Position numbers and translations under genes: made by a program. Shown here piece by piece: positions 1 to 6,607 of a stretch of 64,000 nt of DNA. Each line of letters opens with the position of its first letter. Within the stretch, counting starts at the first letter, position 1. Under the pieces are notes generated by a model. It made no database searches, was not told the DNA's origin, and was given only the letters and a program-made list of their open reading frames with translations. The stretch comes from Arcticibacter pallidicorallinus (lineage in GTDB: Bacteria; Bacteroidota; Bacteroidia; Sphingobacteriales; Sphingobacteriaceae): assembly GCF_003002875.1 (NCBI RefSeq), contig NZ_PVTH01000013.1, forward strand, positions 38,014-102,013, given 5' to 3'.

Positions 1-42
1 CAACAAAACAGAACAAAAACTCAAAACTTAAAACTCACTGCC

Positions 43-468
43 ATGAAAACCCTACAAACTCTGACCGTAGCATTCTTAATCACTTTGTCCATGAGCGCCT
101 TCGCAGCCGGAGAGCCAAACAACAAAAGATTTATCATGAGCTACGCAGTCGAAACCTACATCGACGCCATGACAAACGGCGACATCAAAGAACTTCCGGC
201 ACTACTAGACGCAGACGTTAAATTCAGCAGTACACTGTCCGACAAGGTGGTAACGTTTAGCAAGCCAGCAATAGTAAGATCTTTAAAAGACATTGAAAAT
301 GTAAAACAGAATTGCGTAAGCAGCTACAAAATACTGGAGCAAAACCAGGTACAGGCCCTTATAAAAGTAAGCATGAAATACAAAGACTTCACAAAGGTGA
401 ACTATATAACCATGGAAAACACCTCCGACGGCTGGAAAATCACGAACGTGTCCAGCTCCTACAACTAA
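43..468 (+). CDS. secreted NTF2-like (putative lumazine-binding/SnoaL-like) protein
   Basis: Predicted 141-residue exported protein. Residues 1-22 form a signal peptide (MKT, hydrophobic core LTVAFLITLSMSAF, AAG cleavage region). The mature part has the usual pattern of a small NTF2-like fold: helical N-terminus with VETYIDAMTNGDI, then alternating strands ending in GWKITNVSSSY, the C-terminal signature of the putative lumazine-binding/DUF4440-like families. No catalytic residues can be assigned, so a ligand-binding role is only family-level inference. It is convergent with the DUF721-recF pair; its own promoter lies outside the window or in the 42 A-rich bases before the ATG. Confidence is high for a real gene and low for function. 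Confidence 0.75.
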   Translation: MKTLQTLTVAFLITLSMSAFAAGEPNNKRFIMSYAVETYIDAMTNGDIKELPALLDADVKFSSTLSDKVVTFSKPAIVRSLKDIENVKQNCVSSYKILEQNQVQALIKVSMKYKDFTKVNYITMENTSDGWKITNVSSSYN

Positions 469-487
469 TTCCCTCTCTATATATACG

Positions 488-515
488 GCAAAGGCTTCTT
501 CGCGGGAGCCTTTGC
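488..515 (+). terminator. hairpin between convergent genes
   Basis: A perfect 9-bp stem (GCAAAGGCT / AGCCTTTGC) with a 10-nt loop sits 19 bp after the stop codon at 468. It lacks a clear T-tract on either strand, so it is a plausible but unproven terminator for the gene at 43-468. Confidence 0.4.
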
Positions 516-534
516 TATGTACAGGAATTTCTTC

Positions 535-825
535 TTACAGGAAGACGATTTCTTCGAGCACCTGGCTACCCGCCCGCTCATTCATTTTTTCCAAAATCTG
601 CGAACGGATCATTACCAGCTCATTTTTCAAAACAGAAGATTCCACACGGATAAATAACTTCTTCTCACGAATGTAAAGCTGCCGCGTTCGGTTAGCTACA
701 GCCGGACCCATCATTTCAGGCCAGGCAGCTACCAGGGCCGTCTCGTCAAACTTCCTTTTAAGTTTATAAACCTGCAACATTTGCTCAATAGCTTCCTTGA
801 TCGGCTTATCGTTCGTTTTTCTCAT
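535..825 (-). CDS. DUF721 / DciA-like protein
   Basis: A 96-residue protein of the DUF721 family, whose members include DciA, the bacterial helicase-loading or operating factor. The diagnostic core is visible: a basic N-terminus, the helix IKEAIEQML, AAWPEMMGPAVANRT, then a strand-rich part LFIRVESSVLKNELVMIRSQILEKMN. The length matches the short Bacteroidota form, which lacks the long tail of actinobacterial members. Its ATG lies 20 nt inside the 3' end of recF, so the two are translationally coupled and probably co-transcribed as recF then DUF721. A role in replication is inferred from the family and from the recF neighbour. Confidence 0.85.
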   Translation of the reverse strand: MRKTNDKPIKEAIEQMLQVYKLKRKFDETALVAAWPEMMGPAVANRTRQLYIREKKLFIRVESSVLKNELVMIRSQILEKMNERAGSQVLEEIVFL

Positions 826-1921
826 GGCTGACAGCTCCTTTCGACACTACAAAAGTAGTTAACTCCACACCGATTGCGGCAAATATTCCTTCAATTCGTG
901 TTCTGCTGGTATCTGTGATAAATATCTGTCCGAAGTCATCATGTGAAACCATCGTCATCAGCTTCCTGATGCGTTTATCATCCAGCTTATCGAAGATATC
1001 ATCCAGCAAAAGCAAAGGCTTATAACCCTTTTTCAACTGAAGAAAGCTATACTGCGCCAACTTCAATGCGATCAGGAAAGACTTTTGCTGACCCTGAGAT
1101 CCAAACTTTTTCATCGGCATCCCGTGCACACTGAAGTTCAGGTCATCCTTATGAATACCCAGGGTAGTGCGCTGCAGAAAGCGATCACGCTCAACGGAGC
1201 TTCTCAGCAGCTCATGAAAGTCATTGTCAAATAAAGGAGATTCATATTTCAGCTCTGCCTGTTCGGCGTCTTCGGTCAGGTACTGATAATGCTTTTGAAA
1301 AACAGGAATAAACACTGCCATGAAATCTTTCCTTTTCTCAAAGATCTTTTGTCCGGATGCAACAAGCTGATCGTCCAAAATGGCGAGCAGCTCCGGATCA
1401 TAGCTTCCCCGCTCGGCGATCGACTTAAGCATCGCATTCCGGTTCAGCAGGTTTTTATTATATACAATCAGCTCGTCGAGATATTGCGCATCGGTTTGAG
1501 AGATCACATTATCTATAAAACGGCGACGTTCCTCGCTCCCCTCTGTAATAATATTCACGTCATTCGGCGAAATCATTACCGAGGGGAAAAGGCCGATATG
1601 ATCCGCCAGACGCTGATATTCCTTCTTATTTCTTCTGAACTGCTTTTTTTGGTTGCGCTTCAGCGAGCAGGAGACAACCTCCCTGGCACTGTCTTTATCG
1701 AAAGAACCCTGCACCATGAAGAAATCAGCGTTGCTTCTTATTTGCTGGGTATCGATGGGGTTGAAATAACTTTTACATAGCGAAAGGTAATGGATGGCAT
1801 CCAACAAATTGGTTTTTCCTGCTCCATTATCCCCTGTGAAAGCATTTACCGTCGGCGAAAGCGCCAGTTCTGCTTCTTCGTAATTTTTAAAATTTAGTAA
1901 TGTTAGTTTCTCCAGCCACAT
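806..1921 (-). CDS. recF: DNA replication and repair protein RecF
   Basis: RecF (371 residues) is an ABC/SMC-like ATPase that works with RecO and RecR to load RecA onto gapped DNA; recO is also present, at 42704-43432. The Walker A motif GDNGAGKT is at residues 30-37. The signature SQGQQKSF follows FGS in the C-terminal third, and Walker B is LLLLDDIFDKLD. The N-terminus LEKLTLLNFKNYEEAEL is the standard RecF start. Length is typical for the family. A -7 box (TAGGTTTG) lies 11 nt upstream of the ATG on the minus strand. The gene overlaps DUF721 by 20 nt. Confidence 0.97.
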   Translation of the reverse strand: MWLEKLTLLNFKNYEEAELALSPTVNAFTGDNGAGKTNLLDAIHYLSLCKSYFNPIDTQQIRSNADFFMVQGSFDKDSAREVVSCSLKRNQKKQFRRNKKEYQRLADHIGLFPSVMISPNDVNIITEGSEERRRFIDNVISQTDAQYLDELIVYNKNLLNRNAMLKSIAERGSYDPELLAILDDQLVASGQKIFEKRKDFMAVFIPVFQKHYQYLTEDAEQAELKYESPLFDNDFHELLRSSVERDRFLQRTTLGIHKDDLNFSVHGMPMKKFGSQGQQKSFLIALKLAQYSFLQLKKGYKPLLLLDDIFDKLDDKRIRKLMTMVSHDDFGQIFITDTSRTRIEGIFAAIGVELTTFVVSKGAVSHEKNER

Positions 1922-1932
1922 ACGATCTGCTA

Positions 1933-1940
1933 CAAACCTA
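1933..1940 (-). promoter_or_regulatory. -7 promoter box upstream of recF
   Basis: On the minus strand this reads TAGGTTTG, a full match to the Bacteroidota -7 consensus TAnnTTTG, 11 nt before the recF ATG. No clear TTG is present 19-21 bp further upstream, so the assignment rests on one element. Confidence 0.4.
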
Positions 1941-2045
1941 GATAAAATCAGAGTATATAAGAAGAGGCTATATCATTAATTAAATGCACGCCGGCAGGAA
2001 CGGGTCTCTGCTCTATACATCCGTTCATCATCAGTAAGTGACCAA

Positions 2046-2183
2046 CTGGTGGCAAGCTGGTGGGTGTAGCTACAGTGATGCCACGGTGCAGCCACGTTGA
2101 GGCCACGTTTTTCCGGAAAAAGGTGGCCTCACCGTGGCCTCACTGTGGCCGCATGGTGGCATCACCCTCTAGCTTGCCACCAG
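2046..2183. repeat. large imperfect palindrome in the recF-TPR intergenic gap
   Basis: The 452-bp gap 1922-2373 holds no credible gene but contains a 138-bp interrupted inverted repeat. The outer arms CTGGTGGCAAGCT (2046-2058) and AGCTTGCCACCAG (2171-2183) are perfect and exactly symmetric about 2114.5. The centre is a perfect palindrome, TTTTTCCGGAAAAA (2108-2121). Between them lie further complementary blocks such as GTGATGCCAC (2075-2084) and GTGGCATCAC (2156-2165), offset by 11 nt. The blocks are built from GGTGGC/GGCCAC words. Just outside, CCACCAGCAAACC occurs twice with a 22-bp period (2177-2189 and 2199-2211). It could be a REP/MITE-like element or a very long RNA hairpin. Confidence 0.75.
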
Positions 2184-2324
2184 CAAACCTTAACGATACC
2201 ACCAGCAAACCAAGCGCTCCATACCGAAGGTCTTCCAGAGCTGCCTGACGCCACTGATCAGGTACCAGCGCAAACCTATAATTTCAACTTTCTAAAACAA
2301 TTCCTCTTTTATTCCTCAGACCAC

Positions 2325-2354
2325 TTGACAGTAACCCTTAAAAATGTATTTTTG
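2325..2354 (+). promoter_or_regulatory. Bacteroidota promoter for the TPR gene
   Basis: TTG (first bases of TTGACA, 2325) is followed after exactly 19 bp by TATTTTTG (2347-2354). The predicted start of transcription is about 2359, leaving a short leader before the ATG at 2374. Confidence 0.7.
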
Positions 2355-2373
2355 CAAACTTTAACTAACGCAA

Positions 2374-3051
2374 ATGGCGACAAATCAAACGGATACTACA
2401 ACTCAGTCTAACATGATGAACAACCCAGGAAGTTTTGTGCAGGAGAATAAGAAAAGTCTGGCCATCATTGGTGGAGCTATAGTAGCACTTATATTACTGT
2501 ACATCGGATATCAGCAATTCTACCTGGCACCTCGTGCAAAGACTGCTGCGAATGAAATGTTTAAGGCAGAAGAATATATAGCTGTTGACTCTCTGGCAGA
2601 CAGAGCGATCAAAGGCGACGGTTCTTATCCGGGATTTGAAAAGATCGCAGAAGAGTATTCAAGCACTAAATCTGCCAACCTGGCTAACGCTTACCTTGGT
2701 GGATTATACCTGCAAAAAGGTGAATTTGAAAAAGCTATTGACGCTTTAGGAAACTACAGCAGCACGGGCAGTCCGGTTATCGACCCATTGGTTTTAGGAA
2801 TGATGGGAGATGCGCATTCAGAACTGAAGCAATACGATAAATCGATCACTTACTATAAAAAGGCAGCTGACAAATCAGACAATACCTTTACCGCTCCTCT
2901 TTTCTTAAAGAAACTGGGTTTGGTTTATGAAGAGCAAAAAGACTTCAAGGCAGCTGCAGAGTCTTACAAGAAGATCAAAGAAAAGTATCCAACAAGCTAT
3001 GAAGCATCTGTTGTAGATGCTTATATCGCTCGCGCAGAGGCTGCTTTGTAA
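2374..3051 (+). CDS. membrane-anchored tetratricopeptide repeat protein (YfgM-like)
   Basis: A 225-residue protein with a short polar cytoplasmic N-terminus, one transmembrane helix (about residues 27-46, SLAIIGGAIVALILLYIGY) and a periplasmic part made of TPR-like helix pairs. Examples are NLANAYLGGLYLQKGEFEKAIDAL, DAHSELKQYDKSITYYKKA and LGLVYEEQKDFKAAAESYKKI (motifs quoted in part or as short runs). The layout resembles YfgM/ancillary translocon TPR proteins, so a chaperone or scaffold role at the inner membrane is plausible but not shown. It has its own promoter (2325-2354) and is followed by a hairpin and ribH. Length and start fit the family. Confidence 0.85.
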   Translation: MATNQTDTTTQSNMMNNPGSFVQENKKSLAIIGGAIVALILLYIGYQQFYLAPRAKTAANEMFKAEEYIAVDSLADRAIKGDGSYPGFEKIAEEYSSTKSANLANAYLGGLYLQKGEFEKAIDALGNYSSTGSPVIDPLVLGMMGDAHSELKQYDKSITYYKKAADKSDNTFTAPLFLKKLGLVYEEQKDFKAAAESYKKIKEKYPTSYEASVVDAYIARAEAAL

Positions 3052-3073
3052 TTTCAGAATTAAAAAACACACG

Positions 3074-3102
3074 AAATGGTTATCTTCAGGGTAACCATTT
3101 TT
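3074..3102 (+). terminator. hairpin after the TPR gene
   Basis: The stem AAATGGTTA / TAACCATTT with a 9-nt loop is followed by TTC and T-rich sequence, 22 bp after the stop codon. It is a moderate rho-independent terminator or attenuator upstream of ribH. Confidence 0.5.
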
Positions 3103-3129
3103 CATTTACAACGGTTTCATTAATACACT

Positions 3130-3621
3130 ATGGCAACTCAGCTGAAAAACCTTTCCGACTTTTCTCATACGACAATTCCCTCATCAGCAGACTTCAGGTT
3201 CGCGATTATTACCGCTCAGTGGAATGCTGAAGTTACAGGCGCTTTGTATCAGGGGGCTTATGATATGCTGATCCAGCAGGGCACTCCCGAAGACAACATT
3301 ATATCTGTTGCCGTGCCGGGTAGTTACGAGCTGATTGCCGGAGCAGAGATGATGCTGAGCTCCAGGAAAGTAGATGCGGTGATTTGCCTTGGCTGCATCA
3401 TCCAGGGAGACACGCCTCATTTTGATTACATCTGCAATGGCGTGGCCAACGGAATCGCTAACGTAGGAATCAAACACAGCGTCCCGGTAATTTTTGGGGT
3501 TCTGACAACCCTCAACCTGGAACAGGCACAGGAAAGAGCCGGCGGTAAACACGGAAATAAAGGCACTGAAGCTGCGGCTTCTGCAATACTAATGGCAGAT
3601 CTTCAGCGTTCATTAAAATAA
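3130..3621 (+). CDS. ribH: 6,7-dimethyl-8-ribityllumazine synthase
   Basis: RibH (163 residues) condenses 5-amino-6-ribitylamino-uracil with 3,4-dihydroxy-2-butanone 4-phosphate, the penultimate step of riboflavin synthesis. Visible motifs are FRFAIITAQWNAEVTGALYQGA (substrate pyrimidine site, aromatic W), VPGSYELIAGAEMML, and GCIIQGDTPHFDYICNG with the catalytic histidine. Near the C-terminus are GVLTTLNLEQAQERAGG and the phosphate-contacting KHGNKG. The length is normal for the icosahedral enzyme. No other riboflavin gene is in the window, so it is not part of a rib operon here. Confidence 0.96.
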   Translation: MATQLKNLSDFSHTTIPSSADFRFAIITAQWNAEVTGALYQGAYDMLIQQGTPEDNIISVAVPGSYELIAGAEMMLSSRKVDAVICLGCIIQGDTPHFDYICNGVANGIANVGIKHSVPVIFGVLTTLNLEQAQERAGGKHGNKGTEAAASAILMADLQRSLK

Positions 3622-3639
3622 ACAAAAGCCGAAGCCAGC

Positions 3640-3669
3640 TTGTTATTGATATTGTTTGACTTATTTTTC
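3640..3669 (+). promoter_or_regulatory. promoter for the small lipoprotein gene
   Basis: TTG (3640-3642), 19 bp, then TATTTTTC (3662-3669), one mismatch from TAnnTTTG. The ATG at 3672 follows after only 2 nt, which would give a leaderless message. Confidence 0.5.
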
Positions 3670-3671
3670 GC

Positions 3672-3785
3672 ATGAAAAGAATTTTTCTCGGCCTTGTGGT
3701 TTTAATCGTACTATCCACCTGCCTACAGTCGTGTTCCAACAAGTTATGTCCGGCTTATAACTCATATCCGAAGTCCCGAAGATAG
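3672..3785 (+). CDS. small lipoprotein, 37 residues
   Basis: A short open frame in the ribH-ytxJ gap, starting ATG AAA AGA and ending TAG at 3783-3785. The protein has a basic start (MKR), a hydrophobic stretch (IFLGLVVLIVLSTC) and a lipobox LQSC at residues 18-21, so the predicted mature lipoprotein is only 17 residues (CSNKLCPAYNSYPKSRR). It has two further features that favour a real gene: a promoter with correct spacing directly upstream and a CPAY motif that I recall from tiny Bacteroidota lipoproteins. Function is unknown. An automatic caller with a length cut-off would miss it. Confidence 0.55.
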   Translation: MKRIFLGLVVLIVLSTCLQSCSNKLCPAYNSYPKSRR

Positions 3786-3814
3786 CCAGGCGCTTCTTCA
3801 TCAACACTTTTCCC

Positions 3815-4144
3815 ATGAACTGGATCCAACTAGAATCTATAAAACAACTACAGGACATTAAAAACGCTCCCGGTCATAGCATCATATTCAAGCACAGCAC
3901 CCGTTGCTCCATCAGCATGATGGCCAGAAAGAGGTTTGAGCTGGATGAAGATGCTATTCCTGAAGGTACGCCCCTGTACTTTCTTGATTTAATCAGGCAT
4001 CGGGACGTTTCCGGCGCAGTAGCGGAGCTTTTCAATGTTTATCATGAATCGCCACAGGTACTCGTCATCAAGGATGGCATCTGCATTTACCACGCATCAC
4101 ATGGAGAAATCTCCGGTGAAGTGGCCTCTGCACATATTTCCTAG
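3815..4144 (+). CDS. ytxJ: bacillithiol-system monothiol bacilliredoxin YtxJ
   Basis: A 109-residue thioredoxin-fold protein of the YtxJ/DUF2847 family. The single-cysteine active site is in FKHSTRCSISMMA, the monothiol TxCxxS form, followed by YFLDLIRHRDVS and the cis-proline loop ESPQVLVIKDG. Members are proposed to remove bacillithiol from mixed disulfides. The call is supported in the same window by bshA (13468-14607), the first enzyme of bacillithiol synthesis. The gene stands alone between the small lipoprotein and lipA. No membrane or signal segment is visible, so it is cytoplasmic. Confidence 0.9.
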   Translation: MNWIQLESIKQLQDIKNAPGHSIIFKHSTRCSISMMARKRFELDEDAIPEGTPLYFLDLIRHRDVSGAVAELFNVYHESPQVLVIKDGICIYHASHGEISGEVASAHIS

Positions 4145-4222
4145 GCATCGTTTAAGTATCTTTATATCTAAGGAGATTGTCATTTCCACTGCCCCGTAGC
4201 AGATATCTTAGATCTAATTAAT

Positions 4223-4230
4223 TACATTTG
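4223..4230 (+). promoter_or_regulatory. -7 box of lipA
   Basis: TACATTTG matches TAnnTTTG and ends 4 nt before the lipA ATG (4235). No good TTG lies at the expected distance. If used, the message would be leaderless. Confidence 0.4.
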
Positions 4231-4234
4231 TGCT

Positions 4235-5119
4235 ATGATTGAATTGCCGGTAATACCTGCCAACCAGGCTCAGCGGAGACCAAATTGGCTAAGGGTGAAA
4301 CTACCCGTGGGAAAAGAATACGCGAATGTAAGAGGATTAGTGGATACTCATAAGCTTCACACGATTTGTGAAAGCGGCAATTGCCCGAATATGGGTGAGT
4401 GCTGGGGTGCTGGTACCGCTACATTTATGATCCTTGGCAATATCTGCACACGCTCCTGCTCGTTTTGCGCAGTGGCTACAGGACGCCCGCTGGCGGTTGA
4501 CCTGGATGAGCCTAACCGCGTGGCGAATTCAATCAAACTAATGAGCGTTAAGCATGCGGTGATTACATCGGTTGACCGCGATGACCTGAAAGATGGAGGC
4601 TCGATTATCTGGGCTGAAACCATTCGTGCCATTCGCAGGGAAAGTCCGGAAACCACCATGGAAACGCTTATCCCCGATTTCAGAGGCATCTGGGATAATC
4701 TCTACCGCGTTTGCGAAGAGCGTCCGGAAGTAATTTCGCATAATATTGAGACGGTAAAACGCCTCACCCGCGAAGTTCGTATCCAGGCGAAATACGATCG
4801 TAGCATGGAAGCGTTGAAGCGGATATCCGAGTTCGGCATACGCACCAAATCAGGCATCATGCTTGGTCTGGGCGAAACGGAAGCGGATGTAATCGAGACC
4901 ATGCAGGATCTTGCTGATACAGGAGTTCATATTCTGACTCTCGGACAGTATCTACAACCTACTAAAAATCACCATCCGGTAATTGACTGGATCCACCCGG
5001 ATCAGTTTGCTAAATACAAGGAAATTGGTCAGGATATGGGATTCAAGTATGTAGAAAGCGGACCGCTGGTTCGTTCTTCCTATCACGCAGAAAAGCATCT
5101 TTTTGATCAGGTAAGATAA
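4235..5119 (+). CDS. lipA: lipoyl synthase
   Basis: LipA (294 residues) is a radical-SAM enzyme that inserts two sulfurs into octanoyl groups on lipoyl carrier proteins. All cluster ligands are visible: the auxiliary 4Fe-4S cluster C45, C50, C56 ([12 protein letters not shown]) and the radical-SAM motif C71xxxC75xxC78 (CTRSCSFC). The terminal RSSYHA carries the serine ligand of the auxiliary cluster. Length is standard. Its last 13 nt overlap the 3' end of the convergent nnr gene. LipB is not in the window, so lipoylation genes are dispersed. Confidence 0.97.
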   Translation: MIELPVIPANQAQRRPNWLRVKLPVGKEYANVRGLVDTHKLHTICESGNCPNMGECWGAGTATFMILGNICTRSCSFCAVATGRPLAVDLDEPNRVANSIKLMSVKHAVITSVDRDDLKDGGSIIWAETIRAIRRESPETTMETLIPDFRGIWDNLYRVCEERPEVISHNIETVKRLTREVRIQAKYDRSMEALKRISEFGIRTKSGIMLGLGETEADVIETMQDLADTGVHILTLGQYLQPTKNHHPVIDWIHPDQFAKYKEIGQDMGFKYVESGPLVRSSYHAEKHLFDQVR

Positions 5120-6600
5120 GCGGCGATCGTTGAGGGCAGCTTGCGCAGCAGATCTGATGCCGGAATAACGTAGTCGGGGGTCTTCTGACCGATTGCTCCG
5201 TGCAGATATACACCAAGCATCGCGGCGTCTTCCGGCTTGTAGCCTTGTGCGATGAAAGAGGTGATAATCCCGGTCAGCACATCACCCATGCCACCGGTCG
5301 CCATTGCGGGACTTCCCGTCGGATTAAACAGGCATGTTCCGTCGGGCAGAAAAATCACAGTATAGCGATTCTTCAGAACGATGGTACAACCAAGAGTCAT
5401 GGCCCTGTCGCGACCACTCTCTAAACGCTCCCACCAGGATTTATGTTCTCCAAACAGGCGATCGAACTCTTTCATGTGGGGCGTGAGTACGGAGCCTTCG
5501 GGAATGAGCTGCACCAGTTCATAATTGCTGGCGATCAGAGTCAAAGCGTCGGCATCCAAAACCATCGGTTTTTGGTAGGTCCGCATTATCCGGGTAAGGA
5601 GCTTGAGACTGTTAGCTTCCGTTCCTAAGCCCGGACCAATCCCCAGAGAAGTGTATTTATCAGCGTTAAGGTCCAGTTCCTGAGCTCCAGTCCTGACGAG
5701 TGCCATTATTTCCGGTGCTCTGCTGTTCAGGGCAGTGAGCCCTTCCTCAGGTATACATGCGGTGGTCAGGCCTGCCCCGGAGTACAAACATGCTTCTGCA
5801 CTTAAAAGCGCTGCGCCCATTGTTTCTGCTGAGCCTGCTACCATCAAGGCATGTCCATAAGTTCCCTTGTGGCTAAAGTTGTCGCGCTTTACCAGGCGAC
5901 AAGCGATATCTTCTTTTTCAATGAGCTTATAGGGAGAGTCAAGGGACTGTATATACGCCTCGTCGAGGCCTATATCTACTACGCGGTGTTCCCCGAGGAA
6001 AAAGGCCGATTCAGGCAGTAAAAAGTTGATCTTAGGTCGCTGGAATGTGATGGCTAATTTGGCATGAACAACACAATCATCTGCAGTCAAAGGCCCTTCG
6101 GCCCTGAATCCTGTCGGCATATCCACCGCTATAACTTTCTTATTCCAGAAATTTATCTTCTTCACGAGTGCCTCCCACTTCCCGCTGAGCGGCTTATTCA
6201 GGCCAGAGCCCAGCATAGCGTCTATCAAAAGCACCGCAGGCTCTTCCGTCAGTTCTGCGGCGTCGCGTATCTCCCGTACCGGGATCTTATAGGAGCTGAG
6301 CGCTTCCAGATTAGCAATAAAGTCTGCGCTGCTTTTTTCCGTAAATCGAACAATCTTGATGTCAAGCGCCTGAAAACCTTTGTCGTGAAGCATGCGCGCT
6401 ATGGAAAGACCATCGCCCCCATTATTTCCGGTACCACAGTAGATCGCTATGCTATTGTACTTCTCAGAAAACTCGCTCATGAAAGAACTTACAAACGCGC
6501 CGGCCGCCTTTTCCATCAGGTCAAGGGAGCTGATCTTTGCTGAATCGATCGTCTGCGCGTCTGCAGCACGCATCTGTTCCGTGTTGAGAAGATTTTCCAT
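5107..6600 (-). CDS. nnr: bifunctional NAD(P)H-hydrate epimerase / ADP-dependent NAD(P)H-hydrate dehydratase
   Basis: A 497-residue fusion that repairs hydrated NAD(P)H. The N-terminal YjeF_N domain (about 1-215) contains [18 protein letters not shown] and [14 protein letters not shown], typical of the epimerase. The C-terminal ribokinase-like domain (about 225-497) contains [22 protein letters not shown], the ADP-site run [20 protein letters not shown] and the final YLHGAIG. Both halves look intact. uvrA ends 7 nt upstream of its ATG on the same strand, so the two are likely co-transcribed (uvrA then nnr). Confidence 0.95.
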   Translation of the reverse strand: MENLLNTEQMRAADAQTIDSAKISSLDLMEKAAGAFVSSFMSEFSEKYNSIAIYCGTGNNGGDGLSIARMLHDKGFQALDIKIVRFTEKSSADFIANLEALSSYKIPVREIRDAAELTEEPAVLLIDAMLGSGLNKPLSGKWEALVKKINFWNKKVIAVDMPTGFRAEGPLTADDCVVHAKLAITFQRPKINFLLPESAFFLGEHRVVDIGLDEAYIQSLDSPYKLIEKEDIACRLVKRDNFSHKGTYGHALMVAGSAETMGAALLSAEACLYSGAGLTTACIPEEGLTALNSRAPEIMALVRTGAQELDLNADKYTSLGIGPGLGTEANSLKLLTRIMRTYQKPMVLDADALTLIASNYELVQLIPEGSVLTPHMKEFDRLFGEHKSWWERLESGRDRAMTLGCTIVLKNRYTVIFLPDGTCLFNPTGSPAMATGGMGDVLTGIITSFIAQGYKPEDAAMLGVYLHGAIGQKTPDYVIPASDLLRKLPSTIAAYLT

Positions 6601-6607
6601 AGCCTAT

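Noticed and set aside
488..515. Riboswitch or attenuator at the hairpin after the first gene
   Set aside because: It is between two convergent stop codons, so it cannot regulate a downstream start.
2060..2411. Two overlapping + frames of 62 and 104 residues in the recF-TPR gap
   Set aside because: Both read through the palindrome and one runs into the TPR gene and its promoter; composition is repeat-driven, with no recognisable domain.
3512..3858. Minus-strand frames over the small lipoprotein region
   Set aside because: They have no domain and lie opposite ribH and ytxJ; the + strand lipoprotein has a promoter and lipobox.
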